Shown: positions 1 through 7,020 of the stretch, piece by piece
Layout: each line of letters opens with the position of its first letter
How positions within the stretch are numbered: position 1 is the first letter of the stretch
From: an uncultured Oscillospiraceae bacterium
GTDB taxonomy: Bacteria; Bacillota; Clostridia; Oscillospirales; Ruminococcaceae
Assembly: GCA_934454435.1 (NCBI GenBank)
Contig: CAKSGA010000079.1
Location: 1-11,069 of the forward strand
Length of the DNA: 11,069 nucleotides
Direction: 5' to 3'
The notes under the pieces: generated by a model
Databases searched by the model: none
The model's input: only the letters and a program-made list of their open reading frames with translations
Told to the model about the DNA's origin: nothing
Translations under genes and position numbers: made by a program

Positions 1-728
1 TGAGCGGTCAGCTCAAGGTGGCGCCGGAGCACGCCAGCAACAAGGTGCTGGACCTCATGGGCAAGCCGCATATCGAGGTCTACGAGGAGTTTGAGAAGCG
101 GTTCTATGCCGCAACAAAGAAATGCGGCAAGGAGCAGTATCTGGTGCCGTATCTCATGTCGAGCCACCCGGGCTGTACCCTGGAGGAAGCAGTGGAGCTC
201 GCCGTGTTCCTGAAAAAGCACAATATCCGCCCGGAGCAGGTCCAGGACTTCTACCCGACCCCGGGGACCATCTCAACGGCGATGTTCTGGACCGGGCTTG
301 ATCCCTATACCATGGAGCCGGTGTTCGTTCCCAGGACTGCGGAGGAAAAGCGCATGCAGCGTGCCTTGCTCCAGTATTTCAAGCCGGAGAACCACGATAT
401 TGTCGAAAAGGCGCTGATAATGGCGCACCGCCGTGACCTTATTGGCACCGGTAAGGACTGTCTTATAGCTCCCGGTGCGATGAGCAGGAATTCCCAGCAG
501 GGAAGAAACGTACAGAACCGGAACACACAGTCAGCAAGAGGAAAACAGGGCGCACGCCCCGCCAGGGGGAATGTCCCCGCCAAGGGGAGTGTCCCCGGCA
601 GGGGGAATGTCCCCGCCGGGGGGAGTGCCCGGAACAGGAGCGGAGTTCCCGCAAACGAAAGGGGGAGCATGAATGGCAGGAGAGCGGCGCCGCAGCAGAA
701 AAAGCCAGCCGGCAAACACCGGGGGTAA
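1..728 (+). CDS. ygiQ: YgiQ-family (UPF0313) radical SAM protein, C-terminal part
   Basis: This gene runs in from the left edge; the first complete codon is at 3 and the TAA is at 726-728, so about 241 residues are visible. The visible part opens with [10 protein letters not shown] and DLMGKPH, which I recognise as the conserved stretch near the end of the radical SAM domain of YgiQ proteins. It continues into the family's C-terminal domain (DUF3362-like), for example FYPTPGT and YFKPENHD. The Cys-rich iron-sulfur motif would lie upstream, outside the window. The family's reaction is not established as far as I know. After about residue 160 of the visible part the conserved fold ends, and a low-complexity basic tail rich in Gly, Arg, Asn, Pro and Ala follows, built from tandem repeats (listed separately). 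The gene overlaps the next one by 56 bp, suggesting co-transcription. Family assignment is firm; the internal GTG at 18 is not a real start. Confidence 0.93.
   Translation, partial: SGQLKVAPEHASNKVLDLMGKPHIEVYEEFEKRFYAATKKCGKEQYLVPYLMSSHPGCTLEEAVELAVFLKKHNIRPEQVQDFYPTPGTISTAMFWTGLDPYTMEPVFVPRTAEEKRMQRALLQYFKPENHDIVEKALIMAHRRDLIGTGKDCLIAPGAMSRNSQQGRNVQNRNTQSARGKQGARPARGNVPAKGSVPGRGNVPAGGSARNRSGVPANERGSMNGRRAAPQQKKPAGKHRG
543..650 (+). repeat. Six tandem 18-bp repeats encoding a hexapeptide tail
   Basis: Six consecutive 18-bp units start at 543, 561, 579, 597, 615 and 633, all in register with the ygiQ frame. They encode [30 protein letters not shown] and NRSGVP, roughly [A/G]-[R/K]-G-[N/S]-V-P. 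The three central units are nearly identical and each holds a short palindrome with GGGG and CCCC arms, for example GGGGAATGTCCCC, while the outer units are degenerate. The array therefore expanded by unit duplication within a coding region or came from a palindromic repeat element. The encoded tail is basic and probably disordered. Confidence 0.88.
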
Positions 729-1671
729 AATAATGCTGGTCGCATTCGCAGTGATGTTCGTGCTTTCACTGGGAGTATACCTGAATGAGAAAGTGTTCAA
801 GCTGGAGTTCATACCGACTTCGGCTGAGATAATTGCTGCAATGGGCGGCGGTAATACTGTCACCACGGCGGAGGGCGAGATAGCCGTTCATTATATTGAC
901 GTTGGTCAGGGCGACTGCGAGCTTATCGTTGCCGGGGACACCCGGGTGCTGATAGACACCGGGGAGTCGATCTATTCAGATCGTGTGATAAATTACATCA
1001 GCAGGCTCGGTTTCCGGCGGCTGGACTACGTCATAGCCACCCACCCGCACAGCGACCATATAGGCGGTCTTGCGGCGGTGATGGAGGAGTTCTCGATCGG
1101 TAAGGTGATCATGCCCCAGGTCCCTGACAGCATTCTGCCCACGAGCAGGGAGTTCGAGCGAATGCTGGACGTGATCGACCGCAAGAACATCACCGCCGAG
1201 TATTCAAAGACCGGCACGGAGATAAATCTGGGAAGCGGAGCGTTCCTGCGTATCATAGCACCGGTGCACGGTGATTATTCAAATCTGAACAATTATTCAA
1301 TAGTGTGCCGGCTCATTCACGGCAACAGGTCGTTCCTTTTTACCGGGGACGTTGAGCGTGCTGCGGAGAGCGATATCCTGAACAGCGGCGAGTACATACG
1401 CAGCGATGTGCTGAAGGTCGGACACCACGGCAGTACATCATCAAGCACACCTGCGTTCCTTGAAGCGATAATGCCGGAGTATGCCGTGATAGAGGTCGGC
1501 GAGGGGAACTCTTACGGGCACCCGAAGCCGGAGGTGGTAAAGCGGCTGAGGAACATAGGCGCAAGTATCTATACCACGATGGAGAACGGGAATATAGTGT
1601 TCGTATCCGACGGCGATAAGCTCACGATACATACCGATAAGGGAACACAGTGGACTGAGGAGGCAGCATGA
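673..1671 (+). CDS. Membrane-anchored ComEC-like MBL-fold hydrolase
   Basis: A 332-residue metallo-beta-lactamase-fold protein resembling the C-terminal hydrolase domain of the DNA-uptake protein ComEC, but without the ComEC channel. Residues 1-20 are basic ([10 protein letters not shown]...), 21-37 form one hydrophobic segment, and the catalytic domain starts near 70. Family signatures are DVGQGD (76-81), the metal motif HPHSDH (124-129), TGD (224-226), KVGHHGS (248-254) and YGHP (281-284). The single N-terminal segment after a basic stretch predicts a signal anchor with the enzyme outside the membrane. Known relatives act on phosphodiester bonds, so a surface nuclease or phosphodiesterase is plausible, but the substrate is inferred only. 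I chose ATG 673 because GGGGGAG sits 5 bp upstream and it retains the positively charged N-terminus; ATG 733, just after the ygiQ stop, is an alternative. It overlaps the next gene by 4 bp. Confidence 0.9.
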   Translation: MAGERRRSRKSQPANTGGKIMLVAFAVMFVLSLGVYLNEKVFKLEFIPTSAEIIAAMGGGNTVTTAEGEIAVHYIDVGQGDCELIVAGDTRVLIDTGESIYSDRVINYISRLGFRRLDYVIATHPHSDHIGGLAAVMEEFSIGKVIMPQVPDSILPTSREFERMLDVIDRKNITAEYSKTGTEINLGSGAFLRIIAPVHGDYSNLNNYSIVCRLIHGNRSFLFTGDVERAAESDILNSGEYIRSDVLKVGHHGSTSSSTPAFLEAIMPEYAVIEVGEGNSYGHPKPEVVKRLRNIGASIYTTMENGNIVFVSDGDKLTIHTDKGTQWTEEAA

Positions 1672-1874
1672 TAATCGTAGACAGAATCGAAGAGGATATA
1701 GCAGTTGTCAGCTTCGGGGACGATAAGGTGAATATCCCGATAAGCGAGCTTCCCGAGGGGATACATGAGGGGAGCGTCCTTAAAAAGACCCCGGACGGGC
1801 TTCTTCCCGACCCGGAAGCTGAAGCGGAGCGCCGCAGACAGATAGCAGATAAGGTTCACAGGCTATTCAAATAA
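1668..1874 (+). CDS. DUF3006-family small protein
   Basis: A 68-residue protein beginning [15 protein letters not shown] and containing a short beta-rich first half (IAVVSFGDDKVNIPI), a PEGIHEGSVL turn and an acidic-to-basic C-terminal helix (EAEAERRRQIADKVHRL). This pattern matches the DUF3006 family, whose members are of this length and, to my knowledge, are often encoded beside ComEC-like MBL hydrolases in Firmicutes. Its start ATG overlaps the stop of the hydrolase gene as ATGA, which implies translational coupling. There is no signal peptide or membrane segment, so it is probably cytoplasmic. Its molecular role is unknown; any functional link to the hydrolase is inferred from gene order. 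Confidence 0.83.
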   Translation: MIIVDRIEEDIAVVSFGDDKVNIPISELPEGIHEGSVLKKTPDGLLPDPEAEAERRRQIADKVHRLFK

Positions 1875-1880
1875 CATCAG

Positions 1881-1914
1881 GGAGCTGCACAAATGCGGCT
1901 CCTTTTGTTATTTT
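1881..1914 (+). terminator. Rho-independent terminator of the ygiQ-MBL-DUF3006 operon
   Basis: The hairpin GGAGCTGCA-CAAA-TGCGGCTCC (1881-1902) has a 9-bp stem with one G-T pair and a 4-nt loop, followed directly by a T-rich tract TTTTGTTATTTT. It begins 7 bp after the DUF3006 stop codon. Confidence 0.9.
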
Positions 1915-1977
1915 AGACAAAAAAAGCTGCGAAAAATAGTTTATAGTGATCAAGTCTACAGAATTTTGCCTGACACC

Positions 1978-2006
1978 TTGTAGAGTGGAAAAAAAAGTAG
2001 TATAAT
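1978..2006 (+). promoter_or_regulatory. Probable sigma-A promoter of typA
   Basis: A perfect -10 box TATAAT lies at 2001-2006, with a weak -35 candidate TTGTAG at 1978-1983 separated by exactly 17 bp. The start of transcription would fall near 2013, giving a leader of about 55 nt. The region 1875-2057 holds no other gene. Confidence 0.65.
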
Positions 2007-2066
2007 ATCAGACAGTGTACGGTAAATCCCAGGACAACTATATTATATAAAAGGAATGTGAGAACA

Positions 2067-3890
2067 TTGGTAAGAAACGATTTAAGGAACATTGCAATCA
2101 TTGCCCACGTTGACCACGGCAAGACTACCCTGGTCGATGAAATGCTGAAGCAGGGCGGCGCTTTCCGTGAGAACCAGGTCGTAAGCGACCGTGTCATGGA
2201 CAGCAACGCCATCGAGCGTGAGCGTGGCATTACAATTCTGGCAAAGAATACCTCCTGCATGTACAACGGCGTAAAGATAAACATCGTTGACACCCCCGGT
2301 CATGCGGACTTCTCAGGCGAGGTAGAGCGTATACTCAAGATGGTAAACGGCGTTCTGCTTCTGGTAGACTCCTTCGAGGGCACCATGCCCCAGACCCGTT
2401 TCGTACTCCAGAAGGCTCTGGAGCTTGGTCATAAGATCATCGTTGTTGTAAACAAGACTGACCGTCCTGACGCACGTAACAAGGAAGTCGTTGACGAGGT
2501 GCTGGAGCTCCTGCTCGACCTTGACGCAACAGAAGAGCAGATAGACAGCCCGGTTATTTTCTGCTCCGGCAGACTGGGTCTTGCGTCCTATGACCCTGAC
2601 CAGATGGGTACCGACTTCAAGCCGCTGTTTGATAAGATAATCGAGCATATCCCCGCTCCCGAGGGCGACCCTGACGGCGAGCTCCAGGTGCTGGTTTCCT
2701 CCATCGACTATAACGACTATGTCGGCAGAATTGCTATCGGACGTATCGAGCGTGGCAGAATGCGCAAGAACCAGGACGTTATCGTCTGTGACCATCATAA
2801 CCGTACTGCTCCGTTCAAGAGCAAGATAGTTTCCCTGTATCAGTTCGAGGGTCTGAACAAGGTCGAGGTCGATGAGGCGCAGGTAGGCGACATCGTGTGC
2901 TTCTCCGGTATCGAGGGCGTCACCATCGGTCAGACCATCTGCTCCGTGAACTGCCCCGAGCCGCTTCCTTTCGTGAAGATCTCCGAGCCGACAGTTGAAA
3001 TGACATTCTCTGTAAACACCAGCCCGTTCGCTGGCAGAGAGGGTAAGTTTGTTACCTCCAGACAGATACGTGAGCGCCTGATGAAAGAAACCCTCAAGGA
3101 CGTTTCCCTGCGTGTTTCCGACAGCGACTCCCTGGACGCCTATAACGTTGCAGGACGTGGTGAGATGCACCTGTCCATACTTATTGAAACCATGCGCCGT
3201 GAGGGTTATGAGCTGTCCGTCAGCACGCCCCGTGTACTCACCAAGGAGATTGACGGCGTTCTGTGTGAACCTGTTGAGCGACTTGTTGTTGACGTTCCTG
3301 CTGACTCCGTTGGCTCTGTAATGCAGAGCATGGGTCTGCGCAAGGGCGAGATGATCTCCATGCACCCCATCGGCACCCGCACCCGCCTGGAGTTCCTGGT
3401 TCCGTCCAGAGGACTTTTCGGCTACAGGAGCGAATTTATGACCGATACCAAGGGCGAGGGCATCATGAACTCCGTATTTGACAGCTACAAGCCTTATTTC
3501 GGTGATATCCCGAGAAGAACTGTAGGCTCCCTGGTAGCATGGGAAACCGGTCCCTCCATCACATATGGCCTGTTCAATGCGCAGGAGCGTGGCACGCTGT
3601 TCATAGGCGCCGGCGTTCCGGTTTACGAGGGCATGATCGTGGGTGTTTCTCCGAAGGCTGGCGATATCGTTATCAACGTCTGCAAGAAGAAGCATCTGAC
3701 AAACACCCGTGCTTCAGGTTCTGATGACGCTCTGCATCTCATTCCGCCGAAGCAGATGAGCCTTGAGGAGTGTCTTGACTTCATTCAGGACGATGAGCTG
3801 GTCGAGGTAACACCTAAGAGTATCCGCATGAGAAAGGTCATACTTGAGCGTGACCTCCGCCTGAAAGCAGAAGCAAAGACAAAGAAGTAA
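2067..3890 (+). CDS. typA: Translational GTPase TypA/BipA
   Basis: Ribosome-associated GTPase of the EF-G/LepA superfamily, implicated in ribosome assembly and stress or low-temperature growth. The 607-residue product has the family's usual length. The G domain carries AHVDHGKT (13-20, P-loop), RERGIT (51-56, switch I), DTPGH (75-79) and NKTD (129-132). The EF-G-like middle and C-terminal domains follow and end in the characteristic basic segment around TPKSIRMRK. The start is not an ATG. GTG 2058 opens the frame but lies only 1 bp after the AAGGAA Shine-Dalgarno sequence (2051-2056), whereas TTG 2067 gives the standard TypA N-terminus [20 protein letters not shown] at about 11 bp spacing, so I prefer TTG 2067. 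The out-of-frame ATG at 2056 hits a stop at once. The gene is monocistronic or shares weak read-through with the downstream HAD gene. Confidence 0.96.
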   Translation: MVRNDLRNIAIIAHVDHGKTTLVDEMLKQGGAFRENQVVSDRVMDSNAIERERGITILAKNTSCMYNGVKINIVDTPGHADFSGEVERILKMVNGVLLLVDSFEGTMPQTRFVLQKALELGHKIIVVVNKTDRPDARNKEVVDEVLELLLDLDATEEQIDSPVIFCSGRLGLASYDPDQMGTDFKPLFDKIIEHIPAPEGDPDGELQVLVSSIDYNDYVGRIAIGRIERGRMRKNQDVIVCDHHNRTAPFKSKIVSLYQFEGLNKVEVDEAQVGDIVCFSGIEGVTIGQTICSVNCPEPLPFVKISEPTVEMTFSVNTSPFAGREGKFVTSRQIRERLMKETLKDVSLRVSDSDSLDAYNVAGRGEMHLSILIETMRREGYELSVSTPRVLTKEIDGVLCEPVERLVVDVPADSVGSVMQSMGLRKGEMISMHPIGTRTRLEFLVPSRGLFGYRSEFMTDTKGEGIMNSVFDSYKPYFGDIPRRTVGSLVAWETGPSITYGLFNAQERGTLFIGAGVPVYEGMIVGVSPKAGDIVINVCKKKHLTNTRASGSDDALHLIPPKQMSLEECLDFIQDDELVEVTPKSIRMRKVILERDLRLKAEAKTKK

Positions 3891-3895
3891 AAACG

Positions 3896-3925
3896 TCAGC
3901 CGCACGGTCAGAACAGTGCGGCTGA
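3896..3925. terminator. Hairpin between typA and the HAD gene, possible terminator
   Basis: A 10-bp perfect inverted repeat, TCAGCCGCAC (3896-3905) and GTGCGGCTGA (3916-3925), flanks a 10-nt loop. On the plus strand only AATTTAT follows, a poor U-tract, so termination there is probably partial. Read on the minus strand the stem is followed by CGTTTTTAC, a better U-tract. It may attenuate read-through into the HAD gene, which has no obvious promoter of its own. Confidence 0.6.
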
Positions 3926-3942
3926 ATTTATCTGAGGTGAAT

Positions 3943-4620
3943 ATGTACAAAGCGATTTTATGGGACGTGGACGGCACGCTGCTTAATTTCCAGAAGTCGG
4001 AGAGTGCCGCTGTGAAGCAGTGCTTCCGTGAGATGGGTCTGGGGGAGTGCACAGATGAGATGGTCAGCGTGTATTCTGAAATAAACGACGGCTACTGGAG
4101 AATGCTGGAGCGTGGAGAGATAGAGAAGCCGGTGCTGTTCCTGCGGAGGTTCGGGGATTTTTTCGGCAGGTACGGGGTAAACGGCGACCCGGAGGCTTTC
4201 AACAGGCTGTATCAGCAGACTCTGGGAGATCACATATTCTTCAACGATAACTCCTATGAACTCGTGAAGTCGCTGAAGGGACGAGTTCACCAGTATGCGG
4301 TGACGAACGGCTCGTTCACGGCTCAGGACAGGAAGCTGCGCCGTTCGGGACTTGACCTGCTTTTTGACGGGATATTCATTTCTGATATAGTCGGCGCCGA
4401 GAAGCCGAGTGTCGGGTATTTCGACAGAGTATTCGCCAGCATTCCCGAGAGCAGGGAAGAGGTCGTGATAGTGGGTGACTCCCTTACCAGTGACATAAAG
4501 GGTGCTAACAACGCCGGAATAGCCTGCTGCTGGTACGATCCCGAGGGTCTGCCGGCTCCTGATGGGCTTCGCATTGATCATGTGATATCTGACCTGAATG
4601 AAGTCGCAGAGATAGTGTAA
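3943..4620 (+). CDS. HAD-superfamily hydrolase, YjjG-like pyrimidine nucleotidase
   Basis: A 225-residue cytoplasmic phosphatase of the haloacid dehalogenase superfamily. Motif I is DVDGT (nucleophile D8, acid D10), motif II is TNGS (T121), motif III is K154 in GAEKPS, and motif IV is GDSLTSD (D179, D184). A helical cap lies between about 15 and 100. The overall pattern, including the TNGS-Q-R-L-SGL-FD, ISDIVGAEKP and NAGIACCW segments, resembles the YjjG family, which dephosphorylates nucleoside monophosphates including non-canonical pyrimidines; the exact substrate here is inferred. The start is ATG 3943, preceded by GAGGTGA at 3934-3940. An upstream GTG at 3916 falls inside the hairpin and adds residues that do not belong to the fold. 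It lies 52 bp after typA and converges on the tRNA-Ser gene. Confidence 0.88.
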   Translation: MYKAILWDVDGTLLNFQKSESAAVKQCFREMGLGECTDEMVSVYSEINDGYWRMLERGEIEKPVLFLRRFGDFFGRYGVNGDPEAFNRLYQQTLGDHIFFNDNSYELVKSLKGRVHQYAVTNGSFTAQDRKLRRSGLDLLFDGIFISDIVGAEKPSVGYFDRVFASIPESREEVVIVGDSLTSDIKGANNAGIACCWYDPEGLPAPDGLRIDHVISDLNEVAEIV

Positions 4621-4636
4621 GAACTTGTGATTATAA

Positions 4637-4666
4637 GAAAACCGAGCCGCTGTAATACGGCTCGGT
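4637..4666 (-). terminator. Terminator of the tRNA-Ser gene
   Basis: On the minus strand a 9-bp perfect stem ACCGAGCCG / CGGCTCGGT (plus-strand arms 4641-4649 and 4658-4666, 8-nt loop) is followed by TTTTCTTATAA. It lies 8 bp past the tRNA 3' end. On the plus strand no T-tract follows, so it is not an efficient terminator for the HAD gene. Confidence 0.85.
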
Positions 4667-4673
4667 CGTATAT

Positions 4674-4762
4674 TGGCGGAGACGGCGAGATTCGAACTCG
4701 CGGGGGCGTAAGCCCTAACTGATTTCGAGTCAGCCCCGTTATGACCACTTCGATACGTCTCC
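4674..4762 (-). tRNA. tRNA-Ser (anticodon CGA)
   Basis: Read on the minus strand, the 89-nt gene has a 7-bp acceptor stem GGAGACG / CGTCTCC, a discriminator G and an encoded CCA. The anticodon arm is GCTGA-CTCGAAA-TCAGT with anticodon CGA, reading UCG serine codons. A long class II variable arm (GGGC-TTAC-GCCC) and a T arm GCGAG-TTCGAAT-CTCGC complete it. The long variable arm and the anticodon agree on serine. It is a single-gene unit with its own promoter and terminator. Confidence 0.97.
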
Positions 4763-4776
4763 ATAACAATATTAAT

Positions 4777-4805
4777 ATTTTACACTATTACGGAGAATTT
4801 GTCAA
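4777..4805 (-). promoter_or_regulatory. Sigma-A promoter of the tRNA-Ser gene
   Basis: On the minus strand a consensus -35 TTGACA (plus 4800-4805) and -10 TAAAAT (plus 4777-4782) are separated by exactly 17 bp. Transcription would start near 4770, about 8 bp before the mature tRNA 5' end at 4762. Confidence 0.9.
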
Positions 4806-4844
4806 GTGGTAAAAGGAAATTTGTTCTGACTTTCAGAGAATTTT

Positions 4845-4997
4845 ATGTACATGGATAACGAGACCCGGGCAACGATACAGTTCGAGGTCGATGAGGACGC
4901 AGGCACGTTCAGTGTATATGCCATTGCGTTCAATGACGTTCCCCAGAACCTGCTCATGCAGGCGGCGCTTCTCCAGAAAGTCTACGGGGAGGAGTAA
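4845..4997 (+). CDS. Possible small acidic protein, 50 residues, unknown function
   Basis: An intact 50-codon frame from ATG 4845 to TAA 4995-4997; the second ATG at 4851 is an alternative start. The product begins MYMDNETRATIQFEVDEDAG and continues with TFSVYAIAFNDVP and a short helical end (NLLMQAALLQKVYGEE). It is acidic, lacks a membrane segment, and suggests a small beta-beta-alpha fold. I do not recognise the family. In favour: by my count 37 of 50 third codon positions are G or C, as in neighbouring genes and unlike the AT-rich flanks, and a strong terminator begins 6 bp after the stop. Against: the ribosome binding site is weak (AGAGAA at 4835-4840) and I found no convincing plus-strand promoter between the tRNA promoter and the ORF. 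Confidence 0.55.
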   Translation: MYMDNETRATIQFEVDEDAGTFSVYAIAFNDVPQNLLMQAALLQKVYGEE

Positions 4998-5003
4998 AAT
5001 ACC

Positions 5004-5031
5004 AAACGGCAGTCTGGTGGCTGCCGTTTTT
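5004..5031 (+). terminator. Rho-independent terminator after the small ORF
   Basis: A 9-bp perfect stem AAACGGCAG / CTGCCGTTT (5004-5012 and 5021-5029) with an 8-nt loop runs into five Ts ending at 5031. It insulates the leu promoter from upstream transcription and supports the reality of the 4845 ORF. Confidence 0.88.
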
Positions 5032-5092
5032 GTGCCTTAATTTGTAAACCATGGGACGTGATCTGACACAGATTGAATTTTTTGTGAAAAAG

Positions 5093-5135
5093 CACTTTAC
5101 ACCCGGGGGAAAAAGTGTTATAATGAAGTGTAAAG
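5093..5135 (+). promoter_or_regulatory. Candidate operator: inverted repeat flanking the leu promoter
   Basis: CTTTACAC at 5095-5102 overlaps the -35 box, and its exact reverse complement GTGTAAAG at 5128-5135 covers the predicted transcription start. The arms are about 33 bp centre to centre, near three helical turns. A related AAAGTG at 5112-5117 gives an additional copy in the spacer. This could be a repressor site, but an 8-bp match in AT-rich DNA can arise by chance and no regulator gene is adjacent. Confidence 0.3.
5096..5124 (+). promoter_or_regulatory. Sigma-A promoter of the leu operon
   Basis: A -35 TTTACA (5096-5101) and a perfect -10 TATAAT (5119-5124) are separated by exactly 17 bp, predicting transcription from about 5131. 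The promoter is embedded in a short inverted repeat described separately. Confidence 0.9.
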
Positions 5136-5248
5136 CCTAAGGCAAAATCGCACAAAAAACATATTTTGTATTTTGCACGTTTCTTGCTTGCACGATTTTT
5201 GCGGTTTTGCCCTGAACGGGCGTATTAAAACTCAGGAGGAAACTAAAC
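5131..5248 (+). promoter_or_regulatory. Structured leuC 5' leader
   Basis: The predicted 118-nt leader contains a 12-bp long-range stem, GGCAAAATCGCA (5141-5152) with TGCGGTTTTGCC (5200-5211), one pair being G-U, closing a 47-nt loop. Its 3' arm overlaps a smaller competing hairpin, GCCC-TGAAC-GGGC (5209-5221). A further pairing, CCTGA (5211-5215) with TCAGG (5232-5236), would cover the start of the Shine-Dalgarno AGGAGGA (5234-5240). The loop carries two TTGCACG copies (5173-5179 and 5188-5194). Mutually exclusive pairings suggest post-transcriptional control, but I see no T-box consensus, no U-run terminator and no well-initiated leader peptide, so the mechanism is open. Confidence 0.4.
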
Positions 5249-6505
5249 ATGGGTATGACGATGACACAGAAGATACTTGCTAAGCATGCAGGTCTTGACA
5301 GTGTTGTTGAGGGACAGCTCATCAGGGCTAAGCTGGATATGGTACTCGGTAACGATATCACCAGCCCAGTGGCTATCAATGAATTCCAGAAGAACGGCTT
5401 CGACAGCGTTTTCGACCGTACCAAGATCTCACTTGTAATGGATCATTTCACACCGAACAAGGACATCAAGGCGGCAAAGCAGTGCCAGCAGTGCCGTAAC
5501 TTCGCAGATAAGTACGATATAGTAAACTATTATGATGTGGGCAATGTTGGTATCGAGCATGCGCTTCTTCCGGAAAAAGGTCTTGTAGTTCCGTCTGACT
5601 GCGTTATCGGTGCGGACAGCCACACATGTACATATGGCGCTCTCGGCGCATTCTCCACCGGTGTGGGCTCCACCGATATGGCGGCAGGAATGGCGACCGG
5701 CGAGGCATGGTTCAAGGTGCCCTCCGCCATCAAGTTCAACCTGACCGGCAAGCTCAGCAAGTGGGTATCCGGCAAGGATGTTATCCTGCACATCATCGGC
5801 ATGATCGGCGTTGATGGTGCACTGTACCAGTCTATGGAGTTCACCGGAGAGGGACTGAAGAACCTTTCCATGGACGACCGTCTCTGCATGGCAAACATGG
5901 CTATCGAGGCGGGCGCAAAGAACGGTATCTTCGAGGTTGACGAGGTCACACTCGACTACGTAAAGGGCAGGACCGACCGCAAGTTTGAGGTGTTCAAGGC
6001 TGACCCTGACGCTCACTACAACCGTGTTATCGACATCGACCTGTCAACTATCCGTCCGACAGTAGCTTTCCCGCACCTCCCAGAGAACACCAGGACCATC
6101 GACGAGGTCGGCGAGGTCAAGATAGACCAGGTTGTCATCGGCTCATGTACCAACGGCAGATACTCCGACCTGGAGACCGCTGCCGCTGTTGTAAAGGGCA
6201 AGCATGTCGCAAAGGGAGTACGTGCCATCGTTATCCCCGCAACTCAGCAGATATATCTCGACGCACTCCGCAACGGCCTGCTTGAGATCTTCGTCGAGGC
6301 CGGAATGGTAGTTTCTGCACCCACATGCGGTCCCTGCCTGGGCGGACATATGGGTATCCTTGCCCCCGGTGAGAGAGCAGTTTCCACCACAAACAGAAAC
6401 TTTGTCGGCAGAATGGGCGATGTTACCTCCGAGGTTTACCTCGCAAGCCCTGCTATCGCAGCAGCAAGCGCCCTGACCGGTTATATCTCTGACGTACAGG
6501 AATAA
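5249..6505 (+). CDS. leuC: 3-isopropylmalate dehydratase large subunit LeuC
   Basis: Catalytic iron-sulfur subunit of isopropylmalate isomerase, which converts 2-isopropylmalate to 3-isopropylmalate in leucine biosynthesis and works in the cytoplasm as a heterodimer with LeuD. The 418-residue length fits the shorter LeuC/homoaconitase-like subfamily found in clostridia and archaea rather than the roughly 465-residue enterobacterial form. The 4Fe-4S ligands are visible as C300 in GSCTNGR and C360 and C363 in TCGPC. Other aconitase-superfamily blocks are MDHFTPN (64-70), [13 protein letters not shown] (121-133) and [10 protein letters not shown] (381-390). Start ATG 5249 has an AGGAGGAA site 7 bp upstream. 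It is the first gene of the leu operon; leuD follows after 11 bp. Confidence 0.97.
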   Translation: MGMTMTQKILAKHAGLDSVVEGQLIRAKLDMVLGNDITSPVAINEFQKNGFDSVFDRTKISLVMDHFTPNKDIKAAKQCQQCRNFADKYDIVNYYDVGNVGIEHALLPEKGLVVPSDCVIGADSHTCTYGALGAFSTGVGSTDMAAGMATGEAWFKVPSAIKFNLTGKLSKWVSGKDVILHIIGMIGVDGALYQSMEFTGEGLKNLSMDDRLCMANMAIEAGAKNGIFEVDEVTLDYVKGRTDRKFEVFKADPDAHYNRVIDIDLSTIRPTVAFPHLPENTRTIDEVGEVKIDQVVIGSCTNGRYSDLETAAAVVKGKHVAKGVRAIVIPATQQIYLDALRNGLLEIFVEAGMVVSAPTCGPCLGGHMGILAPGERAVSTTNRNFVGRMGDVTSEVYLASPAIAAASALTGYISDVQE

Positions 6506-6516
6506 GGAGGACTTTC

Positions 6517-6999
6517 ATGAAAGCACACGGCATTGTACATAAGTACGGCGATAATGTCGATACAGACGTAATTATCCCGGCACGCTACCTCAACACTGCT
6601 GACCACAAGGAGCTCGCTTCCCACTGCATGGAGGACATCGACAAGGACTTCGTGAACAAGGTGAAGCCCGGCGACATCATGGTGGCTAACCTCAACTTCG
6701 GCTGCGGAAGCTCCCGTGAGCACGCTCCCATCGCAATCAAGGAGAGCGGTATCGCATGCGTTATCGCTTCCACGTTTGCAAGGATTTTCTATCGTAACGC
6801 TATCAATATAGGACTTCCTATCCTTGAGTGCGACGCTGCCGCAAAGGACATCGACGCAGGCAACGAGGTTGACATCGACTTCGACACTGGCGTTATAACC
6901 AACGTTACAAAGGGTCACACATACCAGGCGCAGCCTTTCCCTGAGTTCATCAAGGAGATCATCAACAAGGGCGGGCTTCTGAATTCTCTCAAAGGGTAA
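6517..6999 (+). CDS. leuD: 3-isopropylmalate dehydratase small subunit LeuD
   Basis: The 160-residue swivelling-domain partner of LeuC. It contains the family blocks [16 protein letters not shown] near the N-terminus, [20 protein letters not shown] (52-71), which contributes substrate-binding residues, and [11 protein letters not shown]. The short length matches the small subunit that pairs with the 418-residue type of LeuC. The start ATG 6517 has a perfect AAGGAGG (6504-6510) overlapping the leuC stop codon, with 6 bp spacing, so the two subunits are tightly co-expressed. The frame is intact with no missing conserved residues that I can see. Confidence 0.97.
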   Translation: MKAHGIVHKYGDNVDTDVIIPARYLNTADHKELASHCMEDIDKDFVNKVKPGDIMVANLNFGCGSSREHAPIAIKESGIACVIASTFARIFYRNAINIGLPILECDAAAKDIDAGNEVDIDFDTGVITNVTKGHTYQAQPFPEFIKEIINKGGLLNSLKG

Positions 7000-7020
7000 T
7001 TTCACCAAGGGGGCGGTTCT

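Noticed and set aside
543..650. Repeat array considered as a CRISPR
   Set aside because: Units are 18 bp, contiguous with no spacers, translated in frame, and no cas genes are nearby.
2313..3695. Long open frame (460 codons) on the minus strand opposite typA
   Set aside because: It lies wholly antisense to a strongly conserved gene, its product resembles no family I know, and such shadows are expected from the biased codon use of typA.
4674..4762. tRNA-Ser as an integration (att) site for a mobile element
   Set aside because: There is no integrase gene and I saw no second copy of the tRNA 3' end in the window; flanking genes are ordinary chromosomal genes.
5166..5228. Possible leucine-attenuation leader peptide starting at TTG 5166 (MYFARFLLARFLRF...)
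   Set aside because: Only three internal leucine codons in about 20, a TTG start, no Shine-Dalgarno upstream and no U-run terminator after it.
5131..5248. T-box riboswitch upstream of leuC
   Set aside because: The leader is short and lacks the conserved T-box sequence and the terminator/antiterminator pair.
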